DNA of 64,000 nucleotides, from contig NC_018020.1 of assembly GCF_000266885.1 (NCBI RefSeq), forward strand, positions 3,906,001 to 3,970,000. The letters are read 5' to 3'. Shown piece after piece: positions 32,026 to 40,141 of this stretch; the first letter of the stretch is position 1, and each line of letters starts with the position of its first letter. Position numbers and translations under genes: made by a program. Source of the stretch: Turneriella parva DSM 21527. Lineage in GTDB: Bacteria; Spirochaetota; Leptospiria; Turneriellales; Turneriellaceae. The notes under the pieces are model-generated. The model ran no database searches, was not told where the DNA came from, and saw nothing but the letters and a program-made list of their open reading frames with translations.

Positions 32026-33858
32026 TCAGATTTCGGTAGAATCTGCCGGCGCAGGCGTCGAACTGCCGAAGGTTGAACCGAAAGACTCGGTCATCTCTTC
32101 GTCGGTCATCGGCGTCAGCGGAAACAGGTCACCGTTGGCGAGACGCTCTTTAAATGCCACGGCGAAACAGTAGGCGTCCATAATGCACTGCTTGATGGGT
32201 TTGCCGTTCAGGCGTTTCGATTTCTCAAAATCAGAATCGAATTTCATGAGGTCTTCCATATTGCCGACGATCTGCTTTGCATTTTTCATGTCTGAGATGA
32301 GAAATGCCATCGATTTTGCGACGTTGTCCATGAAAGTGCGAATGAGACCACGGGTATTTCGGCCCTCCATGTCTGCCCGGCCCTTCGCCTTTTCTTCAAG
32401 CTTTGACTTCTCTATATAATTGGTCGATTTACGGTCGCGCGCGGCTTTGTATTCCTGCAGCATCTCTTCGTATTTTTCGTACGCTTTGATAATCGCGCGC
32501 GACTCATTATAGAGGTCGGCCATCTGCTTCTTGTAGTCCGATTTGACCCCGCCCGAGTAGTCGACGTTGATCTGAATCTTATTCGTGGTGAGCACGAATG
32601 AATATTCGTAGTCGAACTCCATGAAATAGAGGTATGAAAGCAGAATGCGGTCATTGATCGCTACTTTCTCAAGCATACGCTTCGACTTGTCGTACCTCTC
32701 AACAAGCTGGGGGGGATTTCTCACCTTCATGAGAGAGTAGCCATATTGATACTCTTTTGTGTCGTAAATGCCGCCCTTTTTCTCTTCTTCTTTCTTTTCT
32801 TCGGTAGCGGCCTCTGCCGCTTCTGTGCCTTCTCGTACTGCACCTTCAGCTGCATTTGACTCGAGAGTCGAGCCATCGCCCTTTTTGCGCTGCCCCAGCT
32901 TATCGCTTTGCGTTACCTGAATCGCCTTTTCGAGCAGCGGCGAGAACGGGGGGTAATCGATACCGTCAGCGAGGCAGATCAAATGAAACAATTTCGGAAA
33001 AGCCGTCTGAAATACCGCCTTGGCGTTGGTATGAAACCGCTTCTGCTTGATGATCATACCCTGCAGAGACTCTTGCGAGAGTTTTGCCTGCTGTGCCTCG
33101 GGCGTAAATATATCGAGCGCGAAACCCATCGCCTTTTTGAACGTTTCTTGAAACGGATAAAGAATGTAGAGCGTGCGATAGATCGACTTCAGCGAAGCCG
33201 ACACCGTTTCTACCGGCACCGACGTGTTATTCTGCGCAGCTGTCGCGAACGCATTAAAGTATTCGCTGTTATAGAGGTGGTGCGCATACTCAAGGGTTTC
33301 CATAAGCAGCGGATTTTTCGCATCCAGACCATGCATGATCTTTTTACCAATCGACGGCCGCTGCAAAAACAGGTCATTGCAGATGAGGTTGAATTCAATG
33401 AGTGCCTGCTTCAGTTCAAGATTCAGAAACTGCACGAACTGGGGTTTGATATGCTTGCCCGAAAATGGTGCAACGCCCGCAAGAAAGCAGCGCAGGCGAA
33501 TGACAAACCTCGCCCCGGGCCCGCTGAGTTTTTTGAGTGCCTTCTCATATTCTTGCCGGGCACGCTGCGCCTTTTCAGACTCTTCGCGCTCGCGCTCGCG
33601 CCTCAGCTGCGAAGGCAGCTTATTTTCGGCCACCGGGCCGCCACCACCACCGCCGACTGGCCGGCCTGAGGGACCACCTGATTTGGCTTCGGCTGCGCGC
33701 CGCGCATCTTCGGCCTTTTCGGCGATACTCTTTTCTCTGAGCACTTGCCCGCCCGCAGATTTAAAGCGGTCGAGCATTTCTTTGCGCTCTTGCGCATCGA
33801 GTTCATTGGCGCCTATTGCAGATCGGGTATCGTCGAATTCGTATTTGGCGTCGGGCAT
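32026..33858 (-). CDS. Large cytoplasmic protein of unknown function
   Basis: 610 residues, no signal peptide or membrane segments. Residues 1-115 are charged and of low complexity, with a Gly-rich patch ([16 protein letters not shown]) and the basic run [20 protein letters not shown]. Residues 115-320 appear helical and conserved in style ([58 protein letters not shown]). Residues 325-375 are an acidic linker ([18 protein letters not shown]), followed by a second domain with [20 protein letters not shown]. The protein resembles the large spirochaete-specific hypothetical proteins known from Treponema and Leptospira, but the family cannot be named with confidence. Being the first gene before kdsB, it may serve in envelope biology; that is positional only. 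Confidence 0.55.
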   Translation of the reverse strand: MPDAKYEFDDTRSAIGANELDAQERKEMLDRFKSAGGQVLREKSIAEKAEDARRAAEAKSGGPSGRPVGGGGGGPVAENKLPSQLRREREREESEKAQRARQEYEKALKKLSGPGARFVIRLRCFLAGVAPFSGKHIKPQFVQFLNLELKQALIEFNLICNDLFLQRPSIGKKIMHGLDAKNPLLMETLEYAHHLYNSEYFNAFATAAQNNTSVPVETVSASLKSIYRTLYILYPFQETFKKAMGFALDIFTPEAQQAKLSQESLQGMIIKQKRFHTNAKAVFQTAFPKLFHLICLADGIDYPPFSPLLEKAIQVTQSDKLGQRKKGDGSTLESNAAEGAVREGTEAAEAATEEKKEEEKKGGIYDTKEYQYGYSLMKVRNPPQLVERYDKSKRMLEKVAINDRILLSYLYFMEFDYEYSFVLTTNKIQINVDYSGGVKSDYKKQMADLYNESRAIIKAYEKYEEMLQEYKAARDRKSTNYIEKSKLEEKAKGRADMEGRNTRGLIRTFMDNVAKSMAFLISDMKNAKQIVGNMEDLMKFDSDFEKSKRLNGKPIKQCIMDAYCFAVAFKERLANGDLFPLTPMTDEEMTESFGSTFGSSTPAPADSTEI

Positions 33859-33945
33859 CGGTTACTTCGCAAAGAGCCTGTGCGATGCAAGGTCAAGCAG
33901 AATCATTTTCCTTGCCACCCTGTCTTGAAACGCGGTTTGGGCGAT

Positions 33946-34146
33946 ATGAAAGCAGGTATACATCCCGTTTATGAAGACGCGGTGATCCGTTGCGCATGCG
34001 GCGCGGAACACAAGACGCGCTCAACCAAAAAAGAAATCTTTGTCGAAATTTGCTCTAACTGCCACCCATTCTTCACTGGCAAGACCAAGCTGGTCGATAC
34101 AGCAGGTCGCGTAGACAAATTCAAGAAAAAATACAAAATGAAATAA
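33946..34146 (+). CDS. rpmE: 50S ribosomal protein L31
   Basis: 66 residues from the ATG at 33946 (an upstream in-frame start exists but the family start is [15 protein letters not shown]). The zinc-binding form is shown by CACG near residue 16 and [12 protein letters not shown] near residue 36, so this is the C+ type with four Cys-type ligands. It closes with [16 protein letters not shown], as usual for L31. It belongs to the large ribosomal subunit and sits across the subunit interface. The gene is followed by a strong hairpin (34141-34177) containing its own stop codon. The upstream gene is divergent, so it has its own promoter. Confidence 0.95.
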   Translation: MKAGIHPVYEDAVIRCACGAEHKTRSTKKEIFVEICSNCHPFFTGKTKLVDTAGRVDKFKKKYKMK

Positions 34147-34177
34147 GGTTTGTTCCCCTCGGGGGCAATCCTTATTT
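34141..34177 (+). terminator. Hairpin terminator after rpmE
   Basis: AAATAAGG ... CCTTATTT with an inner CCCC/GGGG stem and loop TCG. The left arm contains the TAA stop of rpmE (34144-34146) and the right arm ends in a T-rich stretch, so intrinsic termination is plausible. Confidence 0.65.
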
Positions 34178-34245
34178 AAACCATGCCTGCAATCTGTGAG
34201 CTGAGCTGGCAATGCGCGGGGCAAATAGCCCTGTTTCAGCTCAAG

Positions 34246-35007
34246 ATGAACTTTGTTCGTTATTACCCGATTGCAGGGTTGGCATTTGTCATTTTCTGGG
34301 TCTGGAAAAAAGGCTATTTTCAGCGTTTCAAGATCCAGCAGGCGTTCCCTCGCTCAGAGCGCATTCGCTATGAAATTCTGCAATCCGCAGTCACCCTGAT
34401 TGTCTTCACGCTGATTGGCGTAGCAACATTTGCCGCGCGCAAAGCGGGCTACCTGCCGGGTGAAATCTACCGCGACGCCGGCAAATATGGCGGTTGGCCT
34501 TACATGATCTTCACGATTGTGGCTGTAACTGTGTGGCATGAGACCTGGTTCTATTGGATGCACCGCCTCGTGCACCGCAAGAGACTCTATAAACATATTC
34601 ACCTGGTTCACCATAAGTCCATAAACCCGACCCCGCTGGCGGCTTACAACTTTCATGCAATCGAGGCATTTCTTGAAGGTATATATCTGGTAATTTTCAC
34701 CTGCCTCGTGCCGACCCAATTCTGGGTTCTGATGGGCCACACCTTCTATGCAATGATCATGAACATCTGGTGGCATCTGGGGTACGAATTTTTTCCCGCT
34801 GCCTGGGCATCGCATCCAATCTTGAGGTGGATTAACACCTCAACACACCACAATATGCACCATGCAAAGTTCGACGGTAACTACAGCCTGTACTTCAACT
34901 TCTGGGATCGCATCATGGGCACAAACTTTCCCGACTATGAGAAGCATTACGCTGAAGTGACGGCGCGGCGCAGGCAAGAGCGGGCCGATGCGGCGGCGGC
35001 TGTTTAG
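34246..35007 (+). CDS. Fatty acid hydroxylase / sterol desaturase family protein
   Basis: 253 residues from the ATG at 34246; an ATG 21 codons earlier (34183) is the alternative. The diiron histidine clusters of the family are present: HETWFYWMHRLVH (HxxxH) near residue 100, HLVHHKSINP near 120, and NTSTHHNMHHAKFDGNY near 205. Four membrane segments surround them. Such enzymes hydroxylate or desaturate lipid chains or sterols in the inner membrane using O2. Substrate unknown; sphingolipid, sterol and carotenoid relatives all share the boxes. It converges on the VapC-like gene, overlapping its 3' end by four bases. Confidence 0.85.
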   Translation: MNFVRYYPIAGLAFVIFWVWKKGYFQRFKIQQAFPRSERIRYEILQSAVTLIVFTLIGVATFAARKAGYLPGEIYRDAGKYGGWPYMIFTIVAVTVWHETWFYWMHRLVHRKRLYKHIHLVHHKSINPTPLAAYNFHAIEAFLEGIYLVIFTCLVPTQFWVLMGHTFYAMIMNIWWHLGYEFFPAAWASHPILRWINTSTHHNMHHAKFDGNYSLYFNFWDRIMGTNFPDYEKHYAEVTARRRQERADAAAAV

Positions 35008-35417
35008 ATTTTTTTGACTTTGAGTTTTTCGAGTTCGGCAATCGAACCCAGTTTCTTATCGCTCGTGACAAATTTGCCGGGCTTCATCACTAGTGCTGAT
35101 GCCAACTGAATGTTATCCAAAGCTTTGTGCCCATATTTTTCAGCCAGCTTCTGCACTTTTGACTCAACAGTATCAGAAAGCGGCACGACCTCAAAATCCT
35201 TAAAATCTTCGAAAAAGGAGTCTATACACCGCGCATACTCGGCTTTCGAGATATCGCCTCGGTGCCGCCGAAAATTAAAAGCTGAGATCGCCTCAGCTTT
35301 GGTAACAGCACTGACTCTAATGTCATAAGAATCTTCAAATATCCCAAGAACTTCCCGGGTGCCCTCTTCGACAATATAACGCTTAACTAAAGCGGACGTA
35401 TCGATGAATATTACCAG
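35004..35417 (-). CDS. vapC: PIN-domain (VapC-like) ribonuclease toxin, non-standard start codon
   Basis: 137 residues if translation starts at the CTG at 35417. The frame contains no ATG, GTG or TTG before codon 79; a TGA 11 codons upstream of the CTG closes it. The protein is otherwise complete: IFIDTSALVKRYIVEEG (first catalytic Asp), SAVTKAEAISAFNF (Glu), HKALDNIQLASALV (third acidic) and KFVTSDKKLGSIAE (fourth acidic). It overlaps the antitoxin stop by seven bases, the usual coupled layout of vapBC. VapC toxins cut tRNA or rRNA when free of the antitoxin. A rare start (CTG, ATA or ATC) or a lost start would limit toxin synthesis. The 3' end overlaps the convergent hydroxylase gene by four bases. 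Confidence 0.75.
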   Translation of the reverse strand: MVIFIDTSALVKRYIVEEGTREVLGIFEDSYDIRVSAVTKAEAISAFNFRRHRGDISKAEYARCIDSFFEDFKDFEVVPLSDTVESKVQKLAEKYGHKALDNIQLASALVMKPGKFVTSDKKLGSIAELEKLKVKKI

Positions 35418-35647
35418 GATTCGTCCCGCATCTGCCGTATCGTTTCAGACATTGGAGGACCCTTAATTTTAATGGGCTCGAATTTTCTGTGCCAGCTTTT
35501 TTTCGCTTTCTTTGGCTGCTCTACTGGCACGATTTTCGCAACAACCTTGCCCCGCCTTTCAACGAGTATTGTATCCCCATTAGCGACGGCATCGAGGTTT
35601 TCGGCCAGATGTTGCCTGAGTTCTGAATAGGCGACGTTCAGCAGCAT
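35411..35647 (-). CDS. vapB: Phd/YefM-type antitoxin (VapB-like)
   Basis: 78 residues. The N-terminal LLNVAYSELRQHLAENLDAV, VANGDTILVERRGKVVAKIV is the Phd/YefM DNA-binding fold, and the C-terminal basic and flexible tail (KKSWHRKFEPIKIKGPPMSE) is the toxin-neutralising part. It binds its own promoter and its PIN-domain partner. The stop overlaps the toxin frame. It is a stand-alone cassette, downstream of a 212-base gap before fumarase and transcribed away from it. Length (78) is normal for the family. Confidence 0.87.
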   Translation of the reverse strand: MLLNVAYSELRQHLAENLDAVANGDTILVERRGKVVAKIVPVEQPKKAKKSWHRKFEPIKIKGPPMSETIRQMRDESW

Positions 35648-35746
35648 GTGTACAACCTATGCCTTCTTGTACAAGTCGGCAAGTGTTTTGTGATCTTGAT
35701 TATCCGCGGGGGCATGTCGGCGTTCCAATATCGACATGGGAGTAGA

Positions 35747-35764
35747 TTCCCGCTTTCGCGGGAA
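35747..35764. repeat. Small palindromic repeat in the vapB-fumarase gap
   Basis: TTCCCGC, loop TTTC, GCGGGAA. The pattern ATTCCCGCTTTCGCGGGAA is a common dispersed palindrome in many bacterial genomes. It lies between the divergent vapB and fumarase genes; the rest of this 212-base gap holds no recognisable gene. Confidence 0.5.
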
Positions 35765-35858
35765 AGACCATGGTGCTACAACCACTGGGCCTAACGCCGT
35801 GTCGCCGTGGTTACCCTTATCTGATTTCCAACATAACTCAGAATTTCGCTAATGGCCT

Positions 35859-37364
35859 ATGCCCACAGTCATCAAGCAAGACGACGTCATCGAATCGGTA
35901 GCTGGCGCGCTACAATATATTTCTTACTACCACCCGCCCGACTTTATCCAGGCAATGAAGAACGCGTATGAAAAAGAAGAGTCCCGTGCGGCCAAAGACG
36001 CTATGGCGCAGATTCTTCTGAACTCCCGCATGTCGGCAATCGGCCACCGCCCGCTTTGCCAGGATACCGGCATTGTATCGGTTTTCGTCAATGTCGGCAT
36101 GGATGTGCAATGGAATGCAACGATGACTTTGGAAGACATGATCAACGAAGGTGTACGCCGTGCTTATATGCACCCTGACAATGTACTCCGCGCGTCGATT
36201 GTGAACGACCCGGCGGGTGCCCGCAAGAATACCAAGGACAACACGCCTGCCGTCATCTATACCCGACTCGTACCCGGCAATGAGGTAGAGATTACCGTTG
36301 CGGCAAAAGGTGGCGGTTCTGAGAACAAGGCAAAATTTGCTATGCTGAACCCTTCGGACAGCATTGTCGACTGGGTACTGAAAACCGTACCGACAATGGG
36401 CGCAGGCTGGTGCCCACCTGGCATGCTGGGTATCGGCATTGGCGGTACCGCGGACAAAGCGATGGTGATGGCAAAAGAATCGCTGATGGATCCGATTGAC
36501 ATCCAGGAGCTCATTGCACGCGGGCCACAGAACAAGGCTGAAGAGCTGCGCATTACCCTCTACAACGAGGTAAACAAACTGGGTATTGGTGCACAGGGCC
36601 TGGGTGGCCTCACCACAGTGCTCGACGTCAAAATCAAAGACTGTCCGACGCATGCTGCCTCGCTGCCGATTGCGATCATACCCAACTGCGCGGCGACGCG
36701 CCACGCGCACCTGACGCTCGATGGATCAGGCCCGGTTTATCTCGACCCACCGAAGATTGAAGACTGGCCGAATATTGAATGGAAGGCAGAGGGAGCGAAA
36801 CGCGTTAACGTCAATGACCTCAAAAAAGAAGACCTCGCCGCCTTCAAACCCGGCGAGACGCTGTTGCTCACAGGGTCAATCCTCACTGGCCGCGACGCCG
36901 CACACAAGCGCATTGCCGACCTGATGGCAAAAGGAGAAAAACTGCCCGACGGTGTCGATTTCCACAACCGCTTCATCTACTACGTGGGCCCGGTCGACCC
37001 GGTGCGTGACGAAGTCGTTGGGCCTGCTGGCCCCACGACTGCGACCCGCATGGACAAGTTCACCGACATGATGCTCGAAAAGACCGGTCTCATCGGCATG
37101 ATCGGCAAGTCAGAGCGTGGTCCGCAGGCGATTGAAGCAATTAAGAAACACAAAGCGATCTACCTCATGGCAGTTGGCGGCGCGGCCTACCTTGTTGCTA
37201 AGGCAATCAAGAAGTCGCGCGTGGTTGCGTTTGCCGACCTGGGCATGGAAGCGATTTACGAATTCGAGGTCGAGGATATGCCGGTTTCTGTTGCAGTCGA
37301 CGTGAACGGCGAATCGGTGCACACCACCGGCCCGGCGCTCTGGAAGAAAAAAATCGCTGGTTAG
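35859..37364 (+). CDS. fumA: Class I (iron-sulfur) fumarate hydratase
   Basis: 501 residues, one fused polypeptide carrying both class I halves. The N-terminal half has GHRPLCQDTGIVSVFVNVGM with the first cluster Cys, and DNTPAVIYTRLVPGNEVEIT and AAKGGGSENKAKFAMLNPSD; the cluster is completed by SLPIAIIPNCAATRHAHLTL and GWCPPGMLGIGIGGTADKAM. The C-terminal half has ILTGRDAAHKRIADLMAKGE, GPVDPVRDEVVGPAGPTTAT, DKFTDMMLEKTGLIGMIGKS and VGGAAYLVAKAIKKSRVV. It hydrates fumarate to malate in the TCA cycle; it is oxygen-sensitive because of its [4Fe-4S] cluster. L(+)-tartrate dehydratase is a related possibility but is usually two subunits. Confidence 0.93.
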   Translation: MPTVIKQDDVIESVAGALQYISYYHPPDFIQAMKNAYEKEESRAAKDAMAQILLNSRMSAIGHRPLCQDTGIVSVFVNVGMDVQWNATMTLEDMINEGVRRAYMHPDNVLRASIVNDPAGARKNTKDNTPAVIYTRLVPGNEVEITVAAKGGGSENKAKFAMLNPSDSIVDWVLKTVPTMGAGWCPPGMLGIGIGGTADKAMVMAKESLMDPIDIQELIARGPQNKAEELRITLYNEVNKLGIGAQGLGGLTTVLDVKIKDCPTHAASLPIAIIPNCAATRHAHLTLDGSGPVYLDPPKIEDWPNIEWKAEGAKRVNVNDLKKEDLAAFKPGETLLLTGSILTGRDAAHKRIADLMAKGEKLPDGVDFHNRFIYYVGPVDPVRDEVVGPAGPTTATRMDKFTDMMLEKTGLIGMIGKSERGPQAIEAIKKHKAIYLMAVGGAAYLVAKAIKKSRVVAFADLGMEAIYEFEVEDMPVSVAVDVNGESVHTTGPALWKKKIAG

Positions 37365-37438
37365 TTTGTCAGAATATGCTGTAATAATCCCAAAGTCTTT
37401 TTTCATGGTACATTTGTCCTATATTTCGATACTTGCCC

Positions 37439-38719
37439 ATGAACATACCCACCCCGACTTTGATGGAAGCGACCGGGGCAATTCTCTTTGCCCTGGCCGT
37501 CTTACACACGTTTTTTGTAGGCAAGTTTCACGACTGGGCGCATAACTTTCCGCACGGTTCGCTGAGGCAGAACCTCATTGAATTTCTCGCTGAGACTGAA
37601 ATCGTCTTCGGCATGTGGGCCGCGCTGCTGTTTCTGATTATCATCGGCCAGAACCAGAGCGTCACCCCTGCGTCAAAATACATAGACAGCCTGAATTTCA
37701 CCGAGGCGAAATTCGTACTCGCGATCATGGTTATGGCCGCTTCAAAACCGGTGTTGCGGGCGGCGGAGCAACTCATCAATGGCCTTGCGCGCCTTTTACC
37801 ATTGCCTTCTGGCGCGGCGTTCTACTTTGTCGCGCTCGGCATCGGCCCGGTGCTCGGCTCATTCATCACCGAACCTGCGGCGATGACCTTAATCGCGCTG
37901 ATTTTGCGCCAGCGGCTCTATAGCCGCGATGTATCAAAAACTTTCGCGTACGCAACTCTCGGCCTGTTGCTCGTGAATGTTTCAGTGGGGGGAGTTCTCA
38001 CGCATTTCGCCGCGCCCCCCGTGCTGATGGTCGCGGGCAAATGGAACTGGGGTCTCAGCTATATGTTTATGCATTTCGGCTGGCGCGGCCTCTTGACGAC
38101 TATCACCGGCACGATCATCGTCATGGCGCTCTTTACCCGTGAACTCAAAAAGATAGCGCCCGCAGAAGAACGAAAGGGCACGATTCCGGTGTGGCTGACG
38201 CTGATGCACCTCGCGCTGATTGGGCTCACCGTCGTGTTCGCACACCATGAAAACATCTTCTTCGGCATTTTTATGATCTTTTTGGGGTTGACTGTCGCCA
38301 CGAAAGAGTACCAAGAACCTCTGAAATTGCGTGAAGGCCTGCTCGTCGGCTTCTTTCTTGCGGGTCTTGTCACGCTGGGCAGTTTGCAGGCTTTCTGGTT
38401 GAAGCCGCTGCTCGAATCGCTCGACGTCAACCAGCTCTATTTCGGCGCGACGGGCCTGACTGCCATCACCGATAATGCTGCGCTCACCTACCTTGGGTCA
38501 CTTTCACCGGGCCTCAGCGAGCAAATGAAAATTGCACTGGTTGCGGGTGCAGTCACGGGCGGCGGCCTCACGGTCATCGCCAATGCGCCGAACCCGGCGG
38601 GTGTGGGTATACTCAGGCACAGCAAATTCTTTCAGGAGAATGGTTTATCCCCCCTGTTCTTGCTCTTAGGCGCCACGGGGCCGACCCTTGTCGCCATATT
38701 GTTTTTCTGGGTCTTGTAG
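37439..38719 (+). CDS. Putative Na+/H+ antiporter
   Basis: 426 residues from the ATG at 37439 (a TTG two codons earlier is possible). About 12 membrane segments. Segments FVALGIGPVLGSFITEPAAM, LLVNVSVGGVLTHFAAPPVL, and TGLTAITDNAALTYLGSLSP with VTGGGLTVIANAPNPAGVGI match the putative Na+/H+ antiporter family of the ion-transporter superfamily. Charged residues inside membrane spans (Glu in ITEPAAM, Asp in ITDNAAL) are candidates for ion coupling. Located 74 bases after fumarase and 18 bases before the DUF389 gene, so all three may be cotranscribed. Ion specificity is unproven. Confidence 0.8.
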   Translation: MNIPTPTLMEATGAILFALAVLHTFFVGKFHDWAHNFPHGSLRQNLIEFLAETEIVFGMWAALLFLIIIGQNQSVTPASKYIDSLNFTEAKFVLAIMVMAASKPVLRAAEQLINGLARLLPLPSGAAFYFVALGIGPVLGSFITEPAAMTLIALILRQRLYSRDVSKTFAYATLGLLLVNVSVGGVLTHFAAPPVLMVAGKWNWGLSYMFMHFGWRGLLTTITGTIIVMALFTRELKKIAPAEERKGTIPVWLTLMHLALIGLTVVFAHHENIFFGIFMIFLGLTVATKEYQEPLKLREGLLVGFFLAGLVTLGSLQAFWLKPLLESLDVNQLYFGATGLTAITDNAALTYLGSLSPGLSEQMKIALVAGAVTGGGLTVIANAPNPAGVGILRHSKFFQENGLSPLFLLLGATGPTLVAILFFWVL

Positions 38720-38737
38720 TTTCAGACGAGTCGGGCC

Positions 38738-39985
38738 ATGAAGTATTCGCTCGCCGACCTGCTCGACAACTTCAAGCTCAAGGCGCACCGTGAGAATTTT
38801 CGCTCGGTCATCAAAACGATTGAAAGCGGCGTGCAGTTTCGCGGCACAAACCTCTGGGTTCTGGTGTTCGCGATTCTGATCGCCTCGCTCGGCCTCAACG
38901 TCAATTCGCCGGCGGTAATCATTGGCGCAATGCTCGTGTCGCCGCTCATGGGCCCGATCATGGGCATGGGCCTGGCGATGGGCATCAACGACCTGCAACT
39001 GCTCAGAAAGTCGCTGACGAATTATGCGTTCGCTGCGGGTGTCAGCCTCGCGACCTCTACCCTGTTCTTTCTGGCGTCGCCGATCAACGAAGCCCATTCA
39101 GAACTTCTCGCACGCACGACGCCCAATGTATACGATGTGCTGATCGCCTTTGTCGGCGGGCTTGCAGGCATTCTCGCCACTGCCAGCAAGCTGAAGGGCA
39201 ACGTCTTGCCGGGCGTCGCGATTGCGACCGCGCTGATGCCTCCGCTTTGCACCGCGGGCTATGGCATCGCCACGGGTCAGGGGCGCTTTTTTGCAGGCGC
39301 ATTTTACCTCTTCATTATCAATACAGTATTTATCGCCCTGGCAACCCTCGTGACGGTGCGATTCATGCGCTTTCCCTATCGCGAACAGCCCGACCCTGAC
39401 CGCGCGCTAAAAGTGAGGCGCATTATTTGGCTCGTGACACTGCTGACCATTCTGCCGAGCGTCTACCTGGGTTACCAGATCGTCGACGACACACGTTTCA
39501 AGAACCGCGCCGAGCGCTTCATTGAGTTCGAAACAGCAATACCGGGGGATTTTCTGCTCAAGAAGAGTATCGATTCCCGGGAGCGGTCAATTGTACTGAC
39601 ATTTGGCGGCAAACCGATCACGAGCGCGCAGATCGCTGATATGCGGCGAAAACTTGCGGCTTATGGCATAGAAACAGCAAGGCTCGAGGTCAAGCAGGGT
39701 TTTGAAGTGAGTGATGAAAAGGCGACATCTGCTGCGCAGGCACGCATTGCCGACAGGGCCCTTGCTGCCCAGATTCTGGGCGAGCTTCAGGCTCAGGGTT
39801 TCACCCTTGAAAATGCCAGCATCGCACCTGCGATACTCGTCAGCCCCGACAAGGCCGACGTCGAAAACTGGGTAGTGTCGATTGAAACACGCGAACGCCT
39901 GCCAGCACCCGTGAAGCAACGCATCGCCGACTGGCTCAAGGTCAGACTCAAAGCCGAACACATCAGCGTTCAGATTTTACCCTAA
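38738..39985 (+). CDS. DUF389 family membrane protein
   Basis: 415 residues. DUF389 core: FAILIASLGLNVNSPAVIIG, AMLVSPLMGPIMGMGLAMG, IAFVGGLAGILATASKLKGN and VAIATALMPPLCTAGYGIAT, with about six membrane segments. After residue 230 there is a soluble periplasmic or cytoplasmic part (EFETAIPGDFLLKKSIDSRE, SIVLTFGGKPITSAQIADMR) that is beta/alpha in style and unlike the core; DUF389 proteins in actinobacteria and cyanobacteria often carry such extensions. Function is unknown. It follows the antiporter by 18 bases and ends with a good intrinsic terminator before yidC. Confidence 0.87.
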   Translation: MKYSLADLLDNFKLKAHRENFRSVIKTIESGVQFRGTNLWVLVFAILIASLGLNVNSPAVIIGAMLVSPLMGPIMGMGLAMGINDLQLLRKSLTNYAFAAGVSLATSTLFFLASPINEAHSELLARTTPNVYDVLIAFVGGLAGILATASKLKGNVLPGVAIATALMPPLCTAGYGIATGQGRFFAGAFYLFIINTVFIALATLVTVRFMRFPYREQPDPDRALKVRRIIWLVTLLTILPSVYLGYQIVDDTRFKNRAERFIEFETAIPGDFLLKKSIDSRERSIVLTFGGKPITSAQIADMRRKLAAYGIETARLEVKQGFEVSDEKATSAAQARIADRALAAQILGELQAQGFTLENASIAPAILVSPDKADVENWVVSIETRERLPAPVKQRIADWLKVRLKAEHISVQILP

Positions 39986-40013
39986 CCGTTTCCTATGCAA
40001 ACGACGCGAGCGA

Positions 40014-40044
40014 AGCTCTCCGCTGCGGAGGCTTTTTGCTTTTT
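40014..40044 (+). terminator. Intrinsic terminator after the DUF389 gene
   Basis: AGC(T)CTCC, loop GCTGC, GGAGGCT followed by TTTTTGCTTTT. The seven-pair stem has one bulged T and is followed by a T-rich run, the standard shape of a Rho-independent terminator. It separates the fumarase-antiporter-DUF389 unit from yidC. Confidence 0.75.
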
Positions 40045-40141
40045 AGCATTTTTTCCGGATACTGCTGGTCACTGAGTGTTAACGGAGCGCGACCTGACAA
40101 ATTGATTTACCGCCTGTTTACCGAATGAACCCCTACCTTAT

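Noticed and set aside
32908-33669. Plus-strand frame of 253 codons opposite the 610-residue protein
   Set aside because: Very Arg-rich shadow frame; the minus-strand frame spans the region without a stop and has a tight operon link to kdsB.
35004-35186. A separate 60-residue protein, as a truncated PIN gene
   Set aside because: The frame is open upstream to the antitoxin stop and encodes the missing N-terminal half with catalytic Asp and Glu, so it is a full toxin with a non-standard start, not a fragment.
35910-36710. Minus-strand frame of 266 codons opposite fumarase
   Set aside because: Antisense of a strongly conserved class I fumarase; composition rich in Arg, His and Cys without any motif.
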